DNA from: Candidatus Iainarchaeum sp.
GTDB taxonomy: Archaea; Iainarchaeota; Iainarchaeia; Iainarchaeales; JAXPJC01
DNA length: 15,737 bases
NCBI GenBank assembly: GCA_018304445.1
Contig: JAGVWD010000005.1
Location: 1 to 15,737, forward strand
Reading direction: 5' to 3'
Part shown: positions 8,315-13,412 of the stretch, piece by piece
Numbering within the stretch: the stretch's first letter is position 1
Layout: every line of letters starts with the position of its first letter
Notes under the pieces: generated by a model
What the model saw: only the letters and a program-made list of their open reading frames with translations
Database searches by the model: none
What the model was told of the DNA's origin: nothing
Made by a program: the position numbers and the translations under genes

Positions 8315-9114
8315 AGAATTCCAAGCGCCTTTGCAATTATCCTGGCGCTCAGCGCTATTACAATAATTCCCACAAGAACTCCAAGCGTCTTATGCGGCAG
8401 TTTCTTTGTCGCATATGCTGCAATCGGCGCCGCAATTATTCCCGCAACAAGCAGCAGCGCGGCAATATCCAGCCGGAATTTCTCAATGCCGAGAAGGATT
8501 ATGAATGTTATTGTAATTGCCAGGCTCACAAAAAACTCAGCCAAATTCACGCTCCCGATCGCATGCTTCGGCTCCGCGCCTTTGACAACAAGCGTCGGCG
8601 TGCATACCGGCCCCCAGCCTCCCCCGCCAATTGCATCAATCATTGCCGCAAAAAACCCTAGCACGGAAAGCTTTTTTGCCGAGTATTTCCTATTCGGGTC
8701 CCTAAATTTAATCCTGCCCAATAAAAACCTGTAAAGAATTACAAAACCCATGGCAAGCAGGATTAATCCAACAACAAGGCTTATGGGCCTGTTCGGGACA
8801 TTCACTAAAAAATATGCGCCGGCCACTCCGCCAATTATTCCAGAAATTGCCAATGGCAGAAAAATGTCCATTCTTGCATTTCCCAGCCTGAAGTGGGAAG
8901 CGCCAGATACAAGGGCTACGAACACCTCAGCGAAATGCACGCTTGCGCTCGCTATTGCAGGCGCCAATCCTAAAGAAATTAGCAATGTGGAGGAGGTAAC
9001 CCCATAGCCCATCCCCAGAGTTCCATCAACAAGCTGCGCCAAAAACCCCACAACTGCAACAACAATAAGAAATTCCAATGATTTGATTTTTCCACACCCG
9101 CTACATGTATCCAA
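8311..9114 (-). CDS. TauE/SafE family permease (sulfite/sulfate-type transporter)
   Basis: This 267-residue membrane protein has about eight hydrophobic segments and the marks of one TauE/SafE (COG0730) subgroup: GFLAQLVDGTLGMGYGVTSSTLLISLGL near the N-terminus, ASVHFAEVFVALVSGASHFRLGN, and FAAMIDAIGGGGWGPVCTPTLV in the middle. This subgroup often sits beside sulfate assimilation genes; Corynebacterium glutamicum CysZ is the example I recall. It is the last gene of the minus-strand sulfur operon and overlaps the CysD-like gene by 14 bases. The start is uncertain: no ATG fits. TTG at 9114 has GGAGG about 12 bases upstream and gives an N-terminal CSGCGK, whereas TTG at 9078 gives a more usual family N-terminus (LEFLIVV). 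Import of sulfate or export of sulfite are both possible. Confidence 0.88.
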   Translation of the reverse strand: MDTCSGCGKIKSLEFLIVVAVVGFLAQLVDGTLGMGYGVTSSTLLISLGLAPAIASASVHFAEVFVALVSGASHFRLGNARMDIFLPLAISGIIGGVAGAYFLVNVPNRPISLVVGLILLAMGFVILYRFLLGRIKFRDPNRKYSAKKLSVLGFFAAMIDAIGGGGWGPVCTPTLVVKGAEPKHAIGSVNLAEFFVSLAITITFIILLGIEKFRLDIAALLLVAGIIAAPIAAYATKKLPHKTLGVLVGIIVIALSARIIAKALGIL

Positions 9115-9793
9115 GGGCGCGCAAATCCTCCATTAACTGCTCCTTGTCAAGAGCCCTTCCGCCCCTCTCTTCCTGCAGGTCTTTCGGAATCGGCTTTGTG
9201 CAGGGCCAGCAGCCAATGCTCCTGTAAACCAGATTTCCGTGCTCAATCCTGTCATAAAGAGGATTGTATGGCACTTTATTCTTTTTCAGATATGCCCATA
9301 TCTCGCGCTCGCTCCAGTTCAGCATAGGGTGCACGCGGTAATGCTCAGGGTCATATCTCTTTGAGAAATAGGTTTCCTTTCCCCTGACTCCGTGCTCATC
9401 CCATCTTATTCCCAGCATAACCGCATCAAACTTATACTCCCTGATTGCCTTTGCAAGCGCCTCTGTTTTCAGGCGCGTGCAGCAGTAGAAATGGTCCTTT
9501 GTAAAAGGGCTTACCCCCTCCTTCAGCGCATCAGTATTCTTATATTGTATGAAATCAAGCCCCCATTCCTTTGCGTATTTGCGCATATACTCATAGGTTT
9601 CTGTGAATTTATATCCAGTATCCAATTGCATTACAGGAAAGGGAAGCTTTCCCAGCTTTGCGAATGCATTTCTTGCAACAGCCAGCATTGCAGTGCTATC
9701 CTTTCCCCCTGCCCAGAGCATTACTGGATTTTTGAAACGCGCCTTTGCCTCCTTGATTATGAATTCGGTCTGGCTTTCCAAGGAGTCCTGCAT
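9101..9793 (-). CDS. cysD: CysD/CysH-family PP-loop protein: ATP sulfurylase small subunit-like with APS-reductase cysteines
   Basis: This is a 230-residue member of the PAPS reductase/ATP sulfurylase PP-loop family. Running along remembered E. coli CysD, matches appear in order: NPVML (22-26), the ATP loop GGKDS (29-33), LPFPVMQLDTGYKF, SPF, LKTEALAKAI, FDAVMLGIRWDE, RVHPMLNWSEREIW, NPLY and RSIGCWPCT. Two places differ. CysD has His-Thr before its KT motif where this protein has Cys104-Cys105, and Leu in GCWPLT where this protein has Cys198 (with Cys195). CC plus CxxC is the [4Fe-4S] signature of assimilatory APS reductases. It is also shorter than E. coli CysD (about 300 residues), lacking two insertions. 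The start overlaps the upstream stop (TAATG). A CysN-like gene in the operon favours sulfate adenylylation; the cysteines favour APS reduction. It ends in LRALGYM, a tag shared with two other proteins here. Confidence 0.75.
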   Translation of the reverse strand: MQDSLESQTEFIIKEAKARFKNPVMLWAGGKDSTAMLAVARNAFAKLGKLPFPVMQLDTGYKFTETYEYMRKYAKEWGLDFIQYKNTDALKEGVSPFTKDHFYCCTRLKTEALAKAIREYKFDAVMLGIRWDEHGVRGKETYFSKRYDPEHYRVHPMLNWSEREIWAYLKKNKVPYNPLYDRIEHGNLVYRSIGCWPCTKPIPKDLQEERGGRALDKEQLMEDLRALGYM

Positions 9794-10563
9794 TATTCCG
9801 CCCCCATTTCATGCATTATCGCGCTAAAAACACCCTTGTGCTCCCTGATTTCATAATTTATGTTTTTTGTTATGAGTATTGCCTCTTCGTGATGGTCGCC
9901 TTTCAATTTCTCCCCGTCTGCGCTCATTTCCGGGAGAGTCTGCACCTTTGCCTCGCCGCGCGCGCAGAAGCCATGATCAGAAACGACAATTATTTTCTCA
10001 GCATGCCCCATTAGCATTCCAAGCGCAGTGTCAATTTTTTTGTACCAGCCCAGAACAAGCTCCTCGCCCCAGTGGAAGTGCTGCACCTTGTCAAGAGCGG
10101 AAAAAACAACAATGAAAATTTCAGGGTTTTGCTTCAGGATTCCAAGCGCCTTTTCTGTAATTGCATCAGTGTCCTGCTCCAGTTCATTCAAATTTTTGCT
10201 TGCCCCGTATCCTATTGGCATGTATTCGCATTTGAAATTATACGGCGGCATTATGAAAGGAATTTGCAGCGCCTTCACATCAATCCCCTTCTCCTCCAAT
10301 AAATCCCAAACAAAAGGGACCTTTATGTCATCCCTTACCTGCAGCTTCCCATCAATAACAAAATTGCTGTGCTTGTGCTCTTCAAGCGTTTTTCCTGAGA
10401 ATATTGTCGCCCACAGGCTTGGGGAAAGCACCTGCTCCTTTACAATTAAGCTTTTGTGTTTTCCTTCGCGCATCAGTTTCGCAAAATATGGCAGCTTATC
10501 CAGATTCGGCTTTATTACACTCCACGCCGCGCCATCAACCCCGACAACAAGCAGTTTCGTCAT
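9793..10563 (-). CDS. Compact alkaline-phosphatase-superfamily hydrolase (type I phosphodiesterase/nucleotide pyrophosphatase)
   Basis: At 256 residues this is far shorter than the related protein at 13413-14981 (522 residues), yet the two-metal site appears complete: Asp10 in GVDGAAW, a probable nucleophile Ser47 in SPSLWATIFSGK (the long relative has Thr there), Asp158 and His162 in DKVQHFHWG, Asp196-His197 in VSDHGF, and a late His224 in GDHHEEAIL. The part missing is the large middle insertion and tail. Such enzymes cleave phosphodiesters, nucleotide pyrophosphates, phosphomonoesters or sulfate esters. The gene lies between the CysN-like and CysD-like genes, with ATGA and TAATG overlaps on both sides and a good ribosome site GAGGT (10570-10574), so it is made with them. 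Acting on APS, PAP or a sulfated sugar would make sense but is inference. It lacks the ALGY tail. Confidence 0.87.
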   Translation of the reverse strand: MTKLLVVGVDGAAWSVIKPNLDKLPYFAKLMREGKHKSLIVKEQVLSPSLWATIFSGKTLEEHKHSNFVIDGKLQVRDDIKVPFVWDLLEEKGIDVKALQIPFIMPPYNFKCEYMPIGYGASKNLNELEQDTDAITEKALGILKQNPEIFIVVFSALDKVQHFHWGEELVLGWYKKIDTALGMLMGHAEKIIVVSDHGFCARGEAKVQTLPEMSADGEKLKGDHHEEAILITKNINYEIREHKGVFSAIMHEMGAE

Positions 10564-11864
10564 TCCAAAACCTCAATGCAGATGCCCATCCCTATATTCA
10601 CATCCCCTTCCACAAGCCTGAAATTTGAAAGGTGCGGGATTTTATTCTGCGCCTCTATGTAAATTGGTTTTTCTGTTTTTATTTCAACTATTGCTGATTC
10701 ATTGTCAAAAATTTCATTTGCATTTTCCTTTGTTTCAGCGCCAGTGCATGAATCAATCTTCCTCACAATTTTTGTTATTGTGCAATTCGCCTGCTCCGTG
10801 AGCATGTCAAACTCCTGCGCATGGTCTTCCCTGACGCTTTCCATGTGGTTCATTACAATGATTTGCGCAAGGAATTTTCTCGCAATTGTCGGCCTGTCCT
10901 CCTTCCCGATTATTCCGCCCCTTTCAATTTCCCCCTTCTGCAATTTGTCCAGGAACAGATAAACATTGTCATTCGGCCCGGCCTTCTTCACTTTCTCATT
11001 ATGAATAAAAATCTCTCCAACAGCAAATTCCTTATTCTGCGGCAGCACAACAATTTTATCCCCTTCTGAAATTGTGCCAGAGCTTATCCTCCCGATTACA
11101 GCAAACTTTCCTGAAATTTCATAAACATCCTGAACGGGCAGCCTCAATGGAAGTTCGGTGGGCAATTTCCTTTCGGGAAGATTCTGCATCAGTTCAAACA
11201 GCGTGTTTCTCCCGAACCATCCCATTTTCTCGGATTTGTGCACAACATTGTCGCCCATCAGCGCGCTTACTGGAATAATTGGAACTTCCTCTTTTGCATA
11301 GCCCGCCTCCTTCAGCAGCGTCTCAATCTCCATTTTTCTTTTTTCAAATTCCCTCTGCCCGTAATTGGCCAAGTCCATCTTATTTACCGCAATTATCACG
11401 CGCTGCAACCCAAGCATCTTTGAAAGGAACAGATGCTCGCGCGTCTGGCTTTTTATTCCCTCATCCGCAGCCACTACCAGAATTGCGCAATCCGCTTCTG
11501 AAGCCCCAATAAGCATGTTTTTTATGAAATCCTTATGCCCCGGGGCATCTGCAAATGTGAATGAAATGCTTTCTGTAAGAAGTTTCTTGTGCGCCAATCC
11601 GATTGTAATTCCGCGCATGCGCTCTTCCTTTATCTGGTCCATTACAAAAGCAAATTCATATCCCTCCCTTCCCAATTCCTTTGCGGTATTGCGTATGCGC
11701 TCCATAACGGTTTCAGCAACATTCCCCGTATCAAAAAACAGCCTTCCGAGCACGCTGGACTTCCCATGGTCAACATGCCCTATGCACACCAAATGCACAG
11801 GCCTTCTTTCAATTACCTCCATGTCCTTCGGATGCAATAATTCCTTTTCCCCTGTTTCAGCCAT
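10560..11864 (-). CDS. cysN: CysN-like translational-type GTPase (ATP sulfurylase large subunit / EF-1alpha-like)
   Basis: This is a 434-residue GTPase with all G motifs: GHVDHGKSS (29-37), RGITI with Thr87 (G2), DAPGH (106-110), NKMD (161-164) and SAL (199-201). Two beta-barrel domains follow (LRLPVQDVYEISGKFAVIGRISSGTISEGD, then a C-terminal barrel ending LSNFRLVEGDVNIGMG). In bacteria CysN hydrolyses GTP to drive APS formation by CysD. This protein reads closer to archaeal EF-1alpha than bacterial CysN does: EFAFVMDQIKEERMRGITI and LRLPVQDVYEISG are nearly EF-1alpha text, while the C-terminus (LSNFRL...GMG) recalls CysN. Operon position with a CysD-like gene is the main reason for calling it CysN rather than a second elongation factor or release-factor-type GTPase. 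It starts 11 codon-free bases plus one after the RHH stop and ends by ATGA overlap with the hydrolase. Confidence 0.75.
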   Translation of the reverse strand: MAETGEKELLHPKDMEVIERRPVHLVCIGHVDHGKSSVLGRLFFDTGNVAETVMERIRNTAKELGREGYEFAFVMDQIKEERMRGITIGLAHKKLLTESISFTFADAPGHKDFIKNMLIGASEADCAILVVAADEGIKSQTREHLFLSKMLGLQRVIIAVNKMDLANYGQREFEKRKMEIETLLKEAGYAKEEVPIIPVSALMGDNVVHKSEKMGWFGRNTLFELMQNLPERKLPTELPLRLPVQDVYEISGKFAVIGRISSGTISEGDKIVVLPQNKEFAVGEIFIHNEKVKKAGPNDNVYLFLDKLQKGEIERGGIIGKEDRPTIARKFLAQIIVMNHMESVREDHAQEFDMLTEQANCTITKIVRKIDSCTGAETKENANEIFDNESAIVEIKTEKPIYIEAQNKIPHLSNFRLVEGDVNIGMGICIEVLE

Positions 11865-11876
11865 ATTTCCAATCCC

Positions 11877-12098
11877 TTACAAATAGCCAAGCGCCTTCAA
11901 TCTTTCCTTTATCCTTTTTTTATCTTCTTCAGTGTATGCCTGCCCCTTTTTGTGCTTTTCTGTCAATACCTCCCTCAATAAAAATTCAACAAAATCAGGA
12001 AGGGAAGTAAAACCAGTGCCCTTTATCAATTCCTGCGCTTTCTCAGCAAGCGGTTTTGGAATCATTACGGACTTATATTCTTTCCTGTTGCTTTTCAT
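11877..12098 (-). CDS. Small ribbon-helix-helix protein with C-terminal RLKALGYL tag; probable operon regulator
   Basis: This 73-residue protein begins with a ribbon-helix-helix fold: a beta strand YKSVMIP (8-14), helix A PLAEKAQELIKGTG, the turn FTSLPDF and helix B VEFLLREVL (37-45). A charged linker (EKHKKGQAYTEEDKK) leads to the end peptide IKERLKALGYL. RHH proteins usually bind DNA as dimers, and a perfect 9-bp inverted repeat lies just upstream of this gene between TATA box and start codon, so autoregulation of the sulfur operon is a reasonable inference. It is the first gene of that operon, 12 bases ahead of the CysN-like gene. No Shine-Dalgarno is seen and the transcript may be nearly leaderless. 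It could instead be an antitoxin-like protein, but no toxin partner is next to it on the same strand. Confidence 0.82.
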   Translation of the reverse strand: MKSNRKEYKSVMIPKPLAEKAQELIKGTGFTSLPDFVEFLLREVLTEKHKKGQAYTEEDKKRIKERLKALGYL

Positions 12099-12105
12099 GC
12101 TTTCT

Positions 12106-12125
12106 TATAATTACCTGTAATTATA
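12106..12125. promoter_or_regulatory. Inverted-repeat operator candidate upstream of the RHH gene
   Basis: TATAATTAC (12106-12114) and GTAATTATA (12117-12125) are perfect inverted copies separated by CT. The site lies 8-27 bases upstream of the RHH start codon and between it and the TATA-like box, where a bound repressor would block transcription. A dimeric RHH protein is the obvious candidate binder. Confidence 0.6.
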
Positions 12126-12127
12126 GC

Positions 12128-12134
12128 TTTAAAT
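12128..12134 (-). promoter_or_regulatory. TATA-like box of the sulfur operon
   Basis: On the minus strand the sequence reads ATTTAAA, 30-36 bases upstream of the RHH start codon. This predicts a transcript start within about 10 bases of the ATG. The inverted repeat at 12106-12125 sits just downstream. Confidence 0.5.
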
Positions 12135-12196
12135 GGGTTTTGGTTCATTTCCGGCGAACATTTAAGAAACATTCAGCGGCGGAATGCTCCCGAAAC

Positions 12197-12207
12197 CATA
12201 TAAAAAG
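12197..12207 (+). promoter_or_regulatory. TATA-like box of the PIN gene
   Basis: CATATAAAAAG lies 21-31 bases upstream of the ATG at 12228, the spacing of a leaderless archaeal promoter. It shares a 129-base divergent gap (12099-12227) with the RHH promoter; apart from these elements the gap shows nothing clear. Confidence 0.55.
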
Positions 12208-12227
12208 CCCTGAAAGGCAATTCTTAA

Positions 12228-12638
12228 ATGAGTACGAGGATTTATGTTGATGCTTGCATATATCTTGATTACTTTGAGGAGAGAAGCAATGGCATGAGGC
12301 CTCTCAGTGAATTCGCGTTCAGGATTTTTCAAAGGGCTTTTGAATGCGAGTTCGAGATTGTTATAAGCGAATGGCTTTTGCGTGAACTCAGGATTAAGAA
12401 AGAATTTGAAACAAAAGCAAGACTTTTATTTGATGATTTGAGAAATAAAAACAAACTAATCCAAACAGATGCGGATGATAAAGATGAAAAAGAGGCGAAA
12501 TCCTATAAAAACTGGAAAGACGCGTTGCACTGCATTTTGGCAAGGAAAGCCAAATGCGAATTTATAATAACAAGAAACATTGAGCACTTCTCAAGCTTTT
12601 CTGATATTCTCAAGGCCAAACTCCCTGAACAGATCTGA
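12228..12638 (+). CDS. PIN-domain protein (putative ribonuclease, VapC-like)
   Basis: This 136-residue protein has the PIN layout: a first acidic residue Asp8 in RIYVDACIYLDYF, a second acidic pair Glu48/Glu53 in VISEWLLREL, Asp98 in the helix DALHCILARKAKCEF, and the closing strand IITRNIEHF. Such proteins are usually Mg2+-dependent RNases; many are toxins paired with small DNA-binding antitoxins. Here no antitoxin precedes it on the same strand. Instead its last 48 bases overlap, tail to tail, a gene for an RHH protein on the other strand, and another RHH gene lies divergently upstream. The gene is AT-rich compared with the glycan genes. It has its own promoter-like sequence and a probably leaderless start. 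PIN family is confident; toxin role is inference. Confidence 0.85.
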   Translation: MSTRIYVDACIYLDYFEERSNGMRPLSEFAFRIFQRAFECEFEIVISEWLLRELRIKKEFETKARLLFDDLRNKNKLIQTDADDKDEKEAKSYKNWKDALHCILARKAKCEFIITRNIEHFSSFSDILKAKLPEQI

Positions 12639-12908
12639 GCGCTGCTTCGGAGTCATTTTAAGGAAACCCTGAAATGCTTCCTCTCTTTCCGCCTCTGTCG
12701 GGCGCTTTATTCCCTTTACACTTCCCTTTAATTTCCTAATCCTTTCTATTGCCATCTGCGTTTCAAACTTATCAATCGCAGTGCGCACTGAATTCCTTAT
12801 GAATTCCTGTATGCTTGCGAAGCCTTTCTCCTTTACAATAGTCTGGCCACGCGCATAAAGAGTTCCTGGAAATCTCAAATGCACCATCTTGCTTGCTCCA
12901 TTAGCCAT
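12591..12908 (-). CDS. Ribbon-helix-helix (CopG-like) protein
   Basis: This is a 105-residue protein whose first half reads as a ribbon-helix-helix: strand KMVHLRFP (7-14), helix LYARGQTIVKEKG (17-29), turn FASIQEF and helix IRNSVRTAIDKFETQMA. The second half is charged (residues 58-105, including KRPTEAEREEAFQGFLKMTPKQRSDLFREFG) and could bind a partner, as antitoxin tails do. Its 3' end overlaps the PIN gene by 48 bases in opposite orientation. Three TGATA repeats spaced 10 bases lie across its start codon, a likely self-binding site. A TATA-like box is correctly placed upstream. It may be the antitoxin of the PIN protein in an unusual convergent arrangement, or an unrelated regulator. Confidence 0.75.
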   Translation of the reverse strand: MANGASKMVHLRFPGTLYARGQTIVKEKGFASIQEFIRNSVRTAIDKFETQMAIERIRKLKGSVKGIKRPTEAEREEAFQGFLKMTPKQRSDLFREFGLENIRKA

Positions 12909-12933
12909 GATATAATCTGATACTATTTGATAT
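12908..12933. repeat. Three 10-bp-phased TGATA repeats at the RHH gene start (operator candidate)
   Basis: TGATA occurs at 12908, 12918 and 12928, exactly one DNA turn apart and all on the same face. The first copy covers the last base of the minus-strand start codon and the third abuts the TATA-like box. Tandem, evenly spaced half-sites are typical for RHH repressors that bind cooperatively. Confidence 0.5.
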
Positions 12934-12940
12934 ATAAGGC
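12931..12940 (-). promoter_or_regulatory. TATA-like box of the second RHH gene
   Basis: On the minus strand the sequence reads CTTATATA, about 23-31 bases upstream of the ATG at 12908, consistent with a leaderless archaeal transcript. It lies in the 45-base gap to the DUF5680 gene. Confidence 0.5.
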
Positions 12941-12953
12941 TTTTGCTGCTGAA

Positions 12954-13409
12954 TCAGAGCCGCCGCCCGCCATGATAAAACAGCCTATAAGCCTCATTTC
13001 CTTTGTGGATTATCCTTTCAATTCCGCTGAATTCTTTAATATTCCCGTTAATTTCATTAAGATACTCAAAATCTCCCTTCCGGAATCTTTCAGGGCCCCT
13101 GAATGGCCTGTCTTTTCCTGCAAGCCTTAGCGCCTGCTTCAGGAACCCATAAACCTTCTTTGCGCTAACTTCTCCTGAAATGACCCTGCCGTAATAGTTC
13201 ATTGCCCAAACCGCCTTTTCATTCCGGAAGACAATTTCCTCTCCTGCAAAAGGATTGAAACCGAAGTACCTATCCACATATTTAAAATCACCTTCTTCAT
13301 AGGTTAATTCTTTGGCCCCGCCTTTAAGTATTCTTTCGGCGCCCTCCCCGCTGCCCGCATATGTGCTGAGCTTCGCCTTAACCAGAAACTCTCTAAGTTC
13401 CATATTCAT
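12954..13409 (-). CDS. DUF5680 family protein, function unknown
   Basis: This 151-residue soluble protein is recognised from the family text LREFLVKAKLSTYAGSGEGAERIL, then KELTYEEGDFKYVDRYFGFNPFAGEEIVF, WAMNYYGRVISGEV, PFRGPERFRKGDFEYLNEINGNIKEFSGIE and a final YHGGR. The repeated aromatic and Gly pattern (YFGFNPF, MNYYGRV, LFYHGG) suggests a compact beta fold, but no catalytic site is evident. No signal peptide or membrane segment is seen. The family occurs in bacteria and archaea without known function, as far as I know. It starts 3 bases after the stop of the large phosphodiesterase (in-frame ATGs at 13409 and 13403 are both possible) and is surely translated from the same message. Confidence 0.8.
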   Translation of the reverse strand: MNMELREFLVKAKLSTYAGSGEGAERILKGGAKELTYEEGDFKYVDRYFGFNPFAGEEIVFRNEKAVWAMNYYGRVISGEVSAKKVYGFLKQALRLAGKDRPFRGPERFRKGDFEYLNEINGNIKEFSGIERIIHKGNEAYRLFYHGGRRL

Positions 13410-13412
13410 TCA

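Noticed and set aside
10028..10621. 197-codon open frame on the plus strand
   Set aside because: It is antisense to the small hydrolase and the end of the CysN-like gene, whose products are clearly recognisable; its Ser/Cys-rich sequence matches nothing.
11365..11886. 173-codon open frame on the plus strand
   Set aside because: It is the reverse of the GTPase domain of the CysN-like gene, which has all G motifs intact.
12170..12186. Short inverted repeat CATTC...GAATG upstream of the PIN gene
   Set aside because: Arms of only 5 bp in a short AT/GC mixed stretch, with no second copy; expected by chance.
11877..12638. Classical VapBC operon made of the first RHH gene and the PIN gene
   Set aside because: The two genes are divergent with separate promoters, and the RHH gene leads the sulfur operon instead.
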